From positions 1-22,355 of the forward strand of contig JBPCVQ010000220.1 of the NCBI GenBank assembly GCA_051010395.1: 22,355 nucleotides of DNA. The letters run 5' to 3'. Numbering within the stretch: the first letter of the stretch is position 1; every line of letters begins with the position of its first letter. The notes under the pieces are model-generated. The model was given only the letters and a program-made list of their open reading frames with translations. It did no database searches and was not told the DNA's origin. The position numbers were made by a program, and so were the translations under genes. Below, piece after piece: positions 1 through 7,919 of this stretch. The stretch comes from JANQPX01 sp051010395. Lineage in GTDB: Bacteria > Pseudomonadota > Alphaproteobacteria > Geminicoccales > Geminicoccaceae.

Positions 1-636
1 GACCATGGCGGACCAGGTGACGATGGTGAGGTCGCCGCCTTCCGTGACGATCCTTGCCTTGCCGATAGGGTCGGATTTCTCGACATTGTCCACCTTGCCG
101 GTCAGCCCCCACAGATTCTTGTGCTCCATGTAAACGACCGGGTCGTCGCAACGGATCGCGGCAGACAGCAAGGAATAGTTATCAGCGGGAAATGCCGGCG
201 TGATGACCACCAGGCCCGGAATGTGGGTGTACCAGCTTTCCAGCGATTGGCTATGCTGGGCGGCGGACGAGCGCCACATGCCGATCGGCTGGCGCACCAC
301 CATTGGTACACGGGCCTGTCCGCCGAACATGAAACGTGCCTTGGCGGCCTGGTTGACCAGTTCGTCGACGGCGCAAAGCGCGAAGTCGGAAAAGCGCATT
401 TCGACCACGGGCCTTGTGCCCATCATCGCGGCACCGACCGCAGCGCCCATGATGCAGGCTTCCGAGATCGGTGTATCGGCGATGCGCTCCGGCCCGAATT
501 CCTCGACCAGACCTTTGTATTGTCCGAATACGCCACCGCGTCCGAGATCTTCGCCGAGGGCCCAGACAGCAGGGTTTTCGCGCATGGCGTCAGCGAGGGC
601 GAGGCGGCCTGCCTCCAGAAAAGTGAGTTCAGTCAA
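1..636 (-). CDS. 2-oxoacid dehydrogenase E1 component, beta subunit (partial at window edge)
   Basis: This is the N-terminal 212 codons of an E1-beta (transketolase-like) subunit of the pyruvate/acetoin/2-oxoacid dehydrogenase family; the C-terminal part lies beyond base 1. In complex with E1-alpha it would decarboxylate a 2-oxoacid using ThDP and pass the acyl group to a lipoyl E2. Visible family features are the early ALGEDLGRGGVFGQ segment, DTPISEACIMG carrying the ThDP-activating glutamate, and RQPIGMWRSSAAQHSQ carrying the conserved histidine. The start chosen is the TTG at 634-636: it has a purine-rich GAGGAAAAGGA site at about 9 nt spacing and overlaps the end of the alpha gene, as expected for translational coupling. 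An in-frame ATG 17 codons later is the alternative, but it would cut into the conserved start of the family. The substrate (pyruvate, acetoin or branched-chain acid) cannot be told. No E2 or E3 gene is visible. Confidence 0.92.
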   Translation of the reverse strand, partial: MTELTFLEAGRLALADAMRENPAVWALGEDLGRGGVFGQYKGLVEEFGPERIADTPISEACIMGAAVGAAMMGTRPVVEMRFSDFALCAVDELVNQAAKARFMFGGQARVPMVVRQPIGMWRSSAAQHSQSLESWYTHIPGLVVITPAFPADNYSLLSAAIRCDDPVVYMEHKNLWGLTGKVDNVEKSDPIGKARIVTEGGDLTIVTWSAMV

Positions 637-1633
637 GGGCGCGTTCCTTTTCCTCTGCACCGATGTCCTGAACATCAAGGTAGGCAGCCCCAGGCTCGGG
701 CCAGGCGGCAGCTTCGGCTTCGATGAGTGCGGCCTTGATCTCGTCCTTGGCCGCCCGTTCGAGCGCGGCGATCTCGATAGCCAAGACGCCGGCTTCTTCG
801 AGCCAGCGATAACTGCGGGTGAGCGGGTCCCTGGCCTTGGCCGCCTTCACCTCGCTTTCCTCCCGATAGGCGGCAGGATCGGCGCCGGTGTGACCGGTCA
901 GCCGATAGGTCTCGGCCACTAGGAACTGCGGCCCTTCGCAGGCGCGGATGCGGGCGATCAGGTCCGTCGCCATGTCATCGACCGCAAGCACATCGTTCCC
1001 ATCAACTTTGCATGCCGGCAGCCCGAGGCTGCCGGCGCGTGCTGCCGGGCCTTTGCCGCCGGTTAGGGCTTCGGTGCGTGTGGTCGCAGCAAAGCCATTG
1101 TCCTCGCAGACGAAAAGGATGGGCAGGTCATAAACTCTAGCCCAGTTCAGACCCTCGAGGAACGGTCCCCGATTGATCGCGCCATCGCCGAAGATGCAGA
1201 CGACCACGCGATCACCGCCCTGGAGCTTGATCGCATGGGCAGCGCCGGCGCCGATCGGGATATTCGCAGCGACAACGCCATTCGCGCCGAGCATGCCGAC
1301 GTCGAAATCGGCGATGTGCATCGAGCCGCCCTTGCCGCCGCAGGTGCCGGTGTCGCGGCCGAGCAGTTCCGCCATCATGGCGATGGGATCGGCGCCCTTG
1401 GCAAGGGTGTGGCCATGACCACGATGGGTGGACAGGAGGACATCGTCCCGCCTGAGCTGCGCGCAGACGCCGACCGCCACCGCCTCCTGACCGATCGATG
1501 GGTGGATGGCGCCGAGGACGAGGCCGCGATCGAGCGCCTTGAGTGCCGCTTCCTCGAAGGCGCGGATGCGGGCCATCATCTGGTGCATGGTCTTCAGCCG
1601 TTCGAGATCGATATTTTGTCTGGCTTCGGCCAT
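629..1633 (-). CDS. 2-oxoacid dehydrogenase E1 component, alpha subunit
   Basis: 334-aa E1-alpha subunit, normal length for the acetoin/pyruvate dehydrogenase type. The ThDP/Mg motif GDGAINRG is at residues 149-156 and is closed by EDNG at 177-180. The family segment GGKGGSMHIAD is at 99-109 and the RGHGH histidine loop at 70-74. The ATG at 1633 follows an AGGGAGC site at normal spacing. The stop overlaps the TTG start of the beta gene by 8 bp, so alpha and beta form a tight operon read leftward. Upstream, only 70 bp separate it from a divergent gene pair that includes a second ThDP enzyme. Annotation as pyruvate or acetoin dehydrogenase would be a guess; no lipoate-binding protein or acetoin-specific gene is in view. 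Confidence 0.95.
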   Translation of the reverse strand: MAEARQNIDLERLKTMHQMMARIRAFEEAALKALDRGLVLGAIHPSIGQEAVAVGVCAQLRRDDVLLSTHRGHGHTLAKGADPIAMMAELLGRDTGTCGGKGGSMHIADFDVGMLGANGVVAANIPIGAGAAHAIKLQGGDRVVVCIFGDGAINRGPFLEGLNWARVYDLPILFVCEDNGFAATTRTEALTGGKGPAARAGSLGLPACKVDGNDVLAVDDMATDLIARIRACEGPQFLVAETYRLTGHTGADPAAYREESEVKAAKARDPLTRSYRWLEEAGVLAIEIAALERAAKDEIKAALIEAEAAAWPEPGAAYLDVQDIGAEEKERALD

Positions 1634-1703
1634 CGCATGCTCCCTGACGGTTCCGCTTGGACGCTGCTATAGCTGATGGTGGAGGTCAAGCTGGGGAGCT
1701 GTT

Positions 1704-2522
1704 ATGAACGACGAGTCGACGGTCATCTGTTCGGATAGCGCCACCAAGCTTAGCGAGGCACATCGGGGCCAGGTGGTGATTTGTGGATCCCATGGCGGAA
1801 TTTATTGCGGCTATCTCGCTGCCGCTTCTGGTCTACGTGCGGTAATCTTGAACGATGCCGGCATGGGGTTGCAGGAGGCGGGGGCGGGCTGTCTCGACTA
1901 CTGTGAAAAGCTCGGCATGGCAGCCGCCACCTGCGCCCATGACAGTGCTCGGATTGGTGACGGCGAGGACATGGCAGCACGTGGCCGCATCAGTCGGGTG
2001 AACCGGATCGCGGCGGCCTGTAGGTGCCGGCCTGGCATGCTGGTGGCCGATGGCGCAGAATGCCTCCGCAAGGCGCCGTTCCTGGCTTGGCCTTTTCGTC
2101 CCTTCCGTGAGGCACGTCAGGTTCTCATCGCCAGCGATGATCAGCCATCAATCGTCTGCCTCGATTCGGTGACCCTGGTCATGGAAGATGATATCGGCCA
2201 GATCGTTCTCACAGGGTCCCATGGTGGCCTGATGGGTGGCCGGCCCGAAGGGGCGCTTAAGGTCGATGCGCTCGCCGCTTTTTTTAACGATGCAGGTGTG
2301 GGGATGGACAATGCAGGGCTTGGCCGCCTCGCAGTCCTTGATGGACGTGGCATCGTCGCGGTGGCGGTGGATGCCATGAGCGCCCGGATCGGCGATGGCC
2401 TTTCGACTTATGAGGAAGGCAGGCTATCCTATGTGAACGATCGCGCATCGTCGTCCGGCCTGAAGGCGGGCATGAGCGCCAGGCAGGCGGTCGAGCGACT
2501 TCGGCAGCAGAAAGAAGGCTGA
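1704..2522 (+). CDS. Unrecognised protein with an internal tandem duplication, paired with a ThDP enzyme
   Basis: 272-aa protein that I do not recognise. It is built of two related halves at an offset of 143-145 residues. GSHGG occurs at 28-32 and 171-175, NDAGxG at 50-55 and 195-200, SARIGDG at 81-87 and 226-232, and a serine-x-VN motif ends near 100 and 245. Each half is followed by a loosely similar helical segment (GMLVADGAECLRK against GMSARQAVERLRQ). No signal peptide or membrane segment is seen, so it is probably cytoplasmic. The repeated Gly/His/Asp-rich motifs look like a small-molecule or metal site used twice, but that is inference. ATG 1704 is preceded by GGGGAG at good spacing. 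The stop lies 2 bp before the ThDP enzyme gene, so the two are almost certainly co-transcribed and possibly partners, opposite a divergent E1 operon. Confidence 0.85.
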   Translation: MNDESTVICSDSATKLSEAHRGQVVICGSHGGIYCGYLAAASGLRAVILNDAGMGLQEAGAGCLDYCEKLGMAAATCAHDSARIGDGEDMAARGRISRVNRIAAACRCRPGMLVADGAECLRKAPFLAWPFRPFREARQVLIASDDQPSIVCLDSVTLVMEDDIGQIVLTGSHGGLMGGRPEGALKVDALAAFFNDAGVGMDNAGLGRLAVLDGRGIVAVAVDAMSARIGDGLSTYEEGRLSYVNDRASSSGLKAGMSARQAVERLRQQKEG

Positions 2523-2524
2523 CC

Positions 2525-4258
2525 ATGACATCTGAAAAGAACAAGAAAGAAGCAGACATCGCTGATGCCGCCGGCTTCGATAGTGTTGCCGAAGCCTATC
2601 TCCACCTCCTGAAGTCGCGCGGCGTTGACTGGCTGTTCGCCAATGCCGGCACCGACTTTGCGCCGATCATCGAAGCCTTGACCAAAGGGGGAGAAGATGG
2701 TCGCGCCATGCCGGAAGCGGTCGCGATTACCCATGAGAATGTCGCTGTCGGCATGGCCCACGGCTACTATCAGATGACGGGCCGCCCGCAGGCGGTGATG
2801 TTTCACGTCAATGTCGGCACGGCCAATGCACTGATGGGGCTGATCAATGCCGCGCGCGACAACATTCCCATTCTGTTCACGTCAGGCCGCACACCGATTA
2901 CTGAGGGCGGCCGCATCGGCTCACGTGATCTGCCGATCCATTGGGGCCAGGAAATGTTCGACCAGGCTGGAATGCTGCGTGAGGTCGTCAAATGGGACTA
3001 CGAGCTTCGCTATGGCGAGCAGGTCGAAGCGATGGTCGACCGGGCCCTGGCGGCGGCGATGAGCGAACCGAAGGGACCGGTCTATCTGAGCCTGCCGCGT
3101 GAGGTGCTGGCCGAACCGTTCAACGGTGGCGCGATACAGGCCCAAACCACCATGCCCGCACCGGCAAAGAGTGCACCGAATGGCGAAGCGATCGATCACG
3201 CGATCGAACTCCTTTCGAACGCGGATCGCCCGCTGGCGATCGTCGGCCGTGGCTCGGTGGGGACCTTCGAACCGCTGGCGGCCCTCGCTGACCGGCTGGC
3301 TCTGCCGGTGGTGCATTTTTGGGCTTCCCGTCTTGGCATGGCGACCGATCATCCGCTGCATGCCGGCTTCGACCATACTGGATGGATCGAGGAGGCCGAT
3401 GTCATCCTCGCCATTGATGCCATGGTCCCTTGGATACCGGATCGTCATCGACTGGCCGAGGGCTGCAAGGTCATACAGCTGGGATCGGATCCTTATTTCG
3501 GCAATCTGCCGATGCGCAGTTTTCCGGCCGACCTCGCCATCGCCGCCGATCCGGCGGCAGTGCTGCAGGCTATGGTCGAGGCGAGCTGTGCGCGAAGGGC
3601 TGCGGGATCGAATAAGCGGCGTGCGGACCTCATCGAGCGGATCGAACGGATGCGTGAAGACCGGCTAGGGCAGGCGCTCGCCGGGCGGACGACGCCGATG
3701 TCGGCATCCTGGATCAGTCACTGTATCGATCAGGCGAAGTCCGATGACGCGATCGTCGTCACCGAACTCGGCGTCGACGTTGGTGCGATGACTTTTCGCA
3801 ATCCGGATGGTCTGCTCAGCCATTCGCTTGCAGGCGGTCTCGGCTGGGGCGTTCCTGCGGCGCTTGGCGCCAAGCTCGCAGCAAAAGATCGTTTGGTGAT
3901 CGCCGCCGTCGGTGATGGCTCCTATATGTTCGCCAACCCGACCGCCTGTCATCAGGTGGCGGAAGCGCTGGACATTCCCTTGCTGACCATCGTCTTCAAC
4001 AACGGGGTTTGGAACGCGGTCAGGAAATCAACCACCGCCGTCTATCCGAGTGGACGTGCGAGCCGCGCCAACCGAATGCCGCTCTCGTCGCTCAGTCCGG
4101 CGCCGGACTATGAGAAAATCATCGAGGCCAGCCGTGGTCACGGAGAGCGGATCGAAGATCCGGATGCACTTCCGGATGCCTTGGAACGTGCCGTCTCTAT
4201 GGTGGTGAACGATCGCCGGCAGGTCTTGCTGAACATTGTCTGCGCCATCGACGGCTAG
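2525..4258 (+). CDS. ThDP-dependent enzyme, acetolactate synthase / benzoylformate decarboxylase-like
   Basis: 577-aa stand-alone ThDP enzyme with the usual three domains. The PYR domain is at about 17-190, with the cofactor-activating glutamate E71 in ITHENVAVGMAHG. A central Rossmann-like domain lies at about 205-350. The C-terminal PP domain has GDGS at 463-466 and NNG at 492-494. HVNVGTAN at 94-101 aligns with the HSAAGTGN segment that carries catalytic His70 of benzoylformate decarboxylase, rather than the glutamine-containing loop of acetolactate synthase. The decarboxylase Ser26 position reads NAGTD here, and I cannot place a His281 equivalent. Likely chemistry is decarboxylation or carboligation of a 2-oxoacid, with the substrate unknown. 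The gene starts 2 bp after the duplicated-domain protein. Automatic annotation would probably read thiamine pyrophosphate-requiring protein. Family assignment is firm, function is not. Confidence 0.9.
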   Translation: MTSEKNKKEADIADAAGFDSVAEAYLHLLKSRGVDWLFANAGTDFAPIIEALTKGGEDGRAMPEAVAITHENVAVGMAHGYYQMTGRPQAVMFHVNVGTANALMGLINAARDNIPILFTSGRTPITEGGRIGSRDLPIHWGQEMFDQAGMLREVVKWDYELRYGEQVEAMVDRALAAAMSEPKGPVYLSLPREVLAEPFNGGAIQAQTTMPAPAKSAPNGEAIDHAIELLSNADRPLAIVGRGSVGTFEPLAALADRLALPVVHFWASRLGMATDHPLHAGFDHTGWIEEADVILAIDAMVPWIPDRHRLAEGCKVIQLGSDPYFGNLPMRSFPADLAIAADPAAVLQAMVEASCARRAAGSNKRRADLIERIERMREDRLGQALAGRTTPMSASWISHCIDQAKSDDAIVVTELGVDVGAMTFRNPDGLLSHSLAGGLGWGVPAALGAKLAAKDRLVIAAVGDGSYMFANPTACHQVAEALDIPLLTIVFNNGVWNAVRKSTTAVYPSGRASRANRMPLSSLSPAPDYEKIIEASRGHGERIEDPDALPDALERAVSMVVNDRRQVLLNIVCAIDG

Positions 4259-4337
4259 AGAGATAATCATGTCGATTTCTTCTCCCGTGAAGTGCAATTT
4301 AACCTTGTGAATCCAACAGGTTGATCCTTTCGAGGCT

Positions 4338-4362
4338 GGGGTGCGGGGCGTGGTCGCACCCC
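4338..4362 (+). terminator. GC-rich hairpin downstream of the ThDP operon
   Basis: A perfect 8-bp stem (GGGGTGCG / CGCACCCC) with a 9-nt loop lies 80 bp after the stop of the ThDP enzyme and before the next gene. It is followed by GCGCCATTCGATTT, which has only a weak T-tract, so an intrinsic terminator is plausible but not certain. Nothing else stands out in the 246-bp gap 4259-4504. I see no thiamine-riboswitch core (no CUGAGA element) here. Confidence 0.45.
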
Positions 4363-4504
4363 GCGCCATTCGATTTAGGGCCGGCGACCAGGTGAGAGCA
4401 TAGACGACAGGCAGGCATCAGCGCTAGAAGACAGGCTGACCCGGGCTGACCGGCCCGCGCTTGGCGGAAGCCCCTTCCTGACCAACTAGTGATGAGAACA
4501 AGCG

Positions 4505-5257
4505 ATGAGTGCGACGACGGCAGGTAGCCGACGCGGCAAGCGAAAGCAAGGTGGAGCGTTGCCAGTGGGAAAGACGGTGTGTGTGGCCTGCGGCGAAAGT
4601 CATCAGGTCGGCGCACGATTTTGTCATAACTGCGGCCGATCGCTTTTGGGCGGCAGTTGGTTTAACGCGCAGACGCTGACCGTGCTCGGTGCAGCTTGCC
4701 TGACCTTGGCGGCGCTCGGTCTTCTCTTTGCTTCGGTTCTTGATATCGGCTCGGCGCCTGAGGGGGATCAAGCTGTCACGACCCGTTCCCGGACGGCGTC
4801 TGCACCATCGGGGCAGCCGCCCGATCTTTCCACCATGAGTCCGCGCGAGGCCGCGGACCGACTGTTCAATCGCGTGATGATGGCGGACGAGCAGGGCAAT
4901 GTGGATGAGGTCACGCAATTTGCGCCGATGGCGGTGGCGGCCTATGATCGGCTCGATAGTCTCGATCTCGATGCGCTGTATCACCTGGGCCTGATTCAGG
5001 CTGCCGCCGGTGATGTGGAAAGCGCAGAGGAAGCTGCCGAGCGCATGAAGGCGATTGTTCCTGGCCATCTGCTTGCGAGCTTACTTGAGCATCGTCTTGC
5101 GCTGGACCAAGGTGATCAGGACAAGGCACTGCGGGCGATCGAACGGTTCAAGGCGAACTATGAAGAAGAGATCAAGGTCGACCGCTTCGAATATCGCGAT
5201 CACCAGCCTTCGATCGATCAGTTTCGAGAACAGATTGGCGCAACGGCGGATAACTAG
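4505..5257 (+). CDS. Zinc-ribbon, single-pass membrane protein with TPR-like C-terminal helices
   Basis: 250-aa protein with three parts. A basic N-terminus leads into a zinc ribbon with CxxC pairs at C26/C29 and C40/C43. One hydrophobic membrane helix follows at about 55-78. A linker then leads to a helical region from about residue 110, with alternating A/L/Y positions like TPR helices (AVAAYDRLDSLDLDALYHLG, then AAAGDVESAEEAAERMK). By hydrophobicity the zinc ribbon should sit in the cytoplasm and the helical part in the periplasm. I do not know a function; zinc-ribbon/TM proteins often act in envelope assembly or as partners of larger complexes. The ribosome site is weak (GATGAGA). The gene sits alone between the ThDP operon and a convergent small membrane gene. 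Confidence 0.8.
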   Translation: MSATTAGSRRGKRKQGGALPVGKTVCVACGESHQVGARFCHNCGRSLLGGSWFNAQTLTVLGAACLTLAALGLLFASVLDIGSAPEGDQAVTTRSRTASAPSGQPPDLSTMSPREAADRLFNRVMMADEQGNVDEVTQFAPMAVAAYDRLDSLDLDALYHLGLIQAAAGDVESAEEAAERMKAIVPGHLLASLLEHRLALDQGDQDKALRAIERFKANYEEEIKVDRFEYRDHQPSIDQFREQIGATADN

Positions 5258-5329
5258 CTGAGGTGATGGTGTCACCATGGCGGTGTACCGGCGTCTCCAA
5301 TGCCAGCGACAGCATAATGCAAAGGCTGG

Positions 5330-5656
5330 CTACGGACCCGTTCCGTCGCCGGTGATCCACTTGCTGGTTTCGGTCGATTGAGGCTTATCCGTCTTGGCCT
5401 TTCCGCTGGCGTTTTCGGTTGTTGCTGATGGATCGGGGAGGACCAGACGGCCTGTGGCCAGGACGTAAAGACCGATCGGCCAGGCCATGATGGTGCCTCC
5501 GAACCAGACCACCCGACCGTAGCCGACATCCATGCCAGCCCGTGTGGCCATTCGATCGATCCTCCGACCGAAACTTGGGATGCACAACCCCATAATCGCA
5601 AGGCCTGCGCCGACGCCGACATAGGTGAGAAGGCCAATCATGAAGGAAGAGTACAT
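5330..5656 (-). CDS. Small two-helix membrane protein
   Basis: 108-aa hypothetical protein. Two hydrophobic stretches at about residues 6-26 and 48-67 flank a basic loop (GRRIDRMATRAGMD), and a polar charged tail rich in K/T/S completes it. No family is recognised. The first ATG (5656) has AAGAGGA directly before it, closer than ideal; the next in-frame ATG (5641) has the same site about 15 nt away, so the start is uncertain by five codons. It lies 101 bp downstream of the hybrid kinase on the same strand and could be its distal operon member. Confidence 0.6.
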   Translation of the reverse strand: MYSSFMIGLLTYVGVGAGLAIMGLCIPSFGRRIDRMATRAGMDVGYGRVVWFGGTIMAWPIGLYVLATGRLVLPDPSATTENASGKAKTDKPQSTETSKWITGDGTGP

Positions 5657-5757
5657 TCCTCTTAAAGGTTTATAAAGTTGGATTTTGTCGCCTTATGGGA
5701 AGCATTGGCGATCAGTGACGATGTGATGCACCTCTGGTGGTTGCTTTACGAGAAGCC

Positions 5758-7419
5758 CTAAGCGGCTATCTGGCGATAGCCCCACTGATTGACCTTACTC
5801 AGGAGGCGAGCGCGATCGATCGGCTTGGTCACGTAGTCGTCCATGCCGGCATCGAGACACTGCCGATCATCACCGGTCATCGCATTGGCGGTGACGGCAA
5901 CGATCGGCAGATGAGGCGTTCCGTGTCGGGTCATGGCGCGGATCTTTCTTGTGGCTTCAAGCCCATCCATGACTGGCATCTGCACATCCATCAGGACGAG
6001 ATCGTATCTCTTTTCCGAGGTGGCCTCGACGGCGGCCGCACCATCGGTGACGATGTCGATGCGATGGCCGGCTTTCTCCAGCATGGTGCTGGCGATCTTG
6101 CTGTTCACCGGATTGTCGTCGGCGAGCAGGATTTCGAGGCAATTGGGCTTGCTCTCGGAAAGGCTGTGCACCGTGATCAGCTCGCCCGGCATGCGCGGTG
6201 CGGCATCGCGTAGCTTCAAGAGGCAGTTCAGCAGATCCATGGGCGTCACGGGCTTCGGGAGATAGGCGGCAAAGCCGATTTCCGCAACCCTGGCGGCATC
6301 CCCGCGAAGACCTGAGGACGCCATCATGACGAGGGCAATGTTGGTGAGGTTGTCGCTTGACCTTATGGACTGACCGAGTGCTTCGCCGTTCATGTCGGGT
6401 AAGCGGCTGTCGATGAGCACGACATCGATCGGGGAGCCAGCGGCTGCGGCACGATGCAGGGCCGCGAGTGCCGCTTCACCGCTATCGACCAGATGGGTGA
6501 CGGCTCCCCAGCTGAGAGCCTGCTGATCGAGCATCATCCTCGTGATCTCGTTGGGGTCGACCACGAGAATGTTCAGGCCGGCGATCTGCCCGCTCGGTGG
6601 TAGGGCTGCATGCTCGGGGGCAGCTTTCTCGAAGGGCAATTCAAGTCGAAAGACCGTGCCTTTGCCTTCCATGCTGTCGACGGAAATAGCCCCATCCATC
6701 AGCTTGACCAGGCGTTGGCAGATGGTGAGACCGAGACCGCTGCCACCGTAGAGACGAGGGACGGACGGATCGGCTTGGGCGTAGGGGGTGAACAGTCGTT
6801 CCTTCAGATGATCGGGGATGCCGATGCCGCTGTCCTCAATCTCGAGGCCAAGCGAAATGCGTCCGCCCTCATCGGCAAGCGGGCTGATTGCCAGGCGTAC
6901 CTTTCCTGCCTCGGTGAATTTGACGGCATTGCCCAAAAGGTTGATCAAGAGCTGGCGCAGCCGCCCCGGATCACCCGAAAGCGCCCTTGGTACATCCGGC
7001 GCGATCTCAAGTTCGAGAGTGAGCCCTTTACGTTCGGTACGTGGGCGCAGGAGTTCGACGGTGCGCTCGGCCACGTTGACGAGATCGAAATCGATCTGGT
7101 CGAGCCTGAGCTTGCCCGCTTCCATACGCGACAGATCGAGGATATCGTTGATGATGGTCAAGAGCGCCTGTCCGGAGAAGTGGACGGCATCGACGTAGCC
7201 CTTCTGTTCATCGCTGAGTGGTGTTTCCTGGAGGAGGCGTGTCATGCCGAGTACGCCGTTCATTGGCTCGCGGATTTCGTGGCTCATTGTCGCGAAGAAC
7301 ATCGACTTCGCTTCATTAGCGCGTTCTGCCTCCTCAAGGAGGCGTCTGAGTGCCTCCAGCTCTTCCGTCAAGATTGCGACATCGGATGCTACGTTCTGTT
7401 GATGTCGTTCGCTGGTCAT
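5758..7419 (-). CDS. Soluble hybrid sensor histidine kinase with two receiver domains
   Basis: 553-aa hybrid kinase, numbered from the ATG at 7419 (GGGAG at 5 nt; a TTG four codons earlier lacks a site). Order: short coiled coil (about 14-40), HisKA with phospho-acceptor H47 in SHEIREPMNG, and HATPase with N-box asparagine 164, DSGIG near 196 and a GGSGLGL lid. A first receiver (about 283-400) has D337 and the KP pair at 389-390. A second receiver (about 430-550) has D478 in MDVQMPVMDG and K532. There is no transmembrane segment, PAS or GAF domain, so it must take its signal from a partner through the coiled coil. The first receiver has VVDPNE where canonical receivers have a double acid, so it may be less active or pseudo-receiver-like. 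A CtrA-type box lies upstream. No cognate output regulator is adjacent. Confidence 0.94.
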   Translation of the reverse strand: MTSERHQQNVASDVAILTEELEALRRLLEEAERANEAKSMFFATMSHEIREPMNGVLGMTRLLQETPLSDEQKGYVDAVHFSGQALLTIINDILDLSRMEAGKLRLDQIDFDLVNVAERTVELLRPRTERKGLTLELEIAPDVPRALSGDPGRLRQLLINLLGNAVKFTEAGKVRLAISPLADEGGRISLGLEIEDSGIGIPDHLKERLFTPYAQADPSVPRLYGGSGLGLTICQRLVKLMDGAISVDSMEGKGTVFRLELPFEKAAPEHAALPPSGQIAGLNILVVDPNEITRMMLDQQALSWGAVTHLVDSGEAALAALHRAAAAGSPIDVVLIDSRLPDMNGEALGQSIRSSDNLTNIALVMMASSGLRGDAARVAEIGFAAYLPKPVTPMDLLNCLLKLRDAAPRMPGELITVHSLSESKPNCLEILLADDNPVNSKIASTMLEKAGHRIDIVTDGAAAVEATSEKRYDLVLMDVQMPVMDGLEATRKIRAMTRHGTPHLPIVAVTANAMTGDDRQCLDAGMDDYVTKPIDRARLLSKVNQWGYRQIAA

Positions 7420-7487
7420 GTACGCTCCCAAGGGCCGTTCGACAGGGCTTGGCCCCGTGAGGAATGGGCAAAGCTAGTGTGCCAAGG

Positions 7488-7503
7488 TTAATTTCGAGTT
7501 AAC
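7488..7503. promoter_or_regulatory. CtrA-type binding site (TTAA-N7-TTAAC) upstream of the hybrid kinase
   Basis: The sequence TTAATTTCGAGTTAAC matches the full alphaproteobacterial CtrA box TTAA-N7-TTAAC on the plus strand. Because the flanks read GTTAAC and GGTTAA, it also matches on the minus strand. It is 69-84 bp upstream of the kinase ATG at 7419 and no other gene start is near, so it would serve that gene. The match is seen directly; binding and the sign of regulation are inferred. Confidence 0.6.
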
Positions 7504-7589
7504 TCTGCGGCCTTTGTTTTCAGCGACTTATGACCAGGTTAGCCAATCATCTGTTCTCCAAGAGTTCGAATCATTATCCAATAAGTTGA

Positions 7590-7919
7590 TCATGTTCTTG
7601 CCAATCTTCGGATCATGAGCTTTACACTCACGATCGTCAGCCACGATTTGGCGCTCTCGAGGGGCGCCTCGAAGTCCTTTGCCAGCCGGCGATTGCGGTT
7701 CAGCTAGGGCAGGGTGCGCTCTACCACCCAGCGCCTCGGCAAAAGTTCGAAACCCCTGGCAGTGTCGGATCGCTTGACGATCTGAAGTGCCCATCGGCCG
7801 GCTTTGACGAGCGCCTCTTCGAGCTTGCTGCCGGCATAGCCGCCATCGGCGAATACATGGCGAAGCCAAGGCCAGGTGTTGTGGGCCGAGGTCAAAAGGG
7901 GCACGGCGCCATCACGATC
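7590..7919 (-). pseudogene. IS5-family transposase remnant (C-terminal part, nonsense codon)
   Basis: Reading leftward from 7919 gives DRDGAVPLLTSAHNTWPWL, then FADGGYAG and RRWVVERTL, then after a stop LNRNRRLAKDFEA and VKLMIRRLAR, ending at TGA 7590-7592. This is the typical C-terminal third of an IS5/IS427-like DDE transposase. The catalytic glutamate (VVERT) is kept. Where relatives read ERTLAWLNR, this copy has CCC TAG, an amber stop at 7704-7706. The N-terminal half with the first aspartates is missing because the reading joins an IS6-like fragment at about 7916. I could not identify terminal inverted repeats or target duplications, so only decayed coding sequence is claimed. Confidence 0.85.

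Noticed and set aside
121..922. Plus-strand frames opposite the E1 subunits
   Set aside because: Shadows of the E1-beta and E1-alpha genes, which carry clear family motifs on the other strand.
4259..4504. Thiamine (TPP) riboswitch downstream of or between ThDP genes
   Set aside because: A GC hairpin is present, but the conserved CUGAGA and ACCUGAUCU-like cores are absent and the position is after, not before, the ThDP gene.
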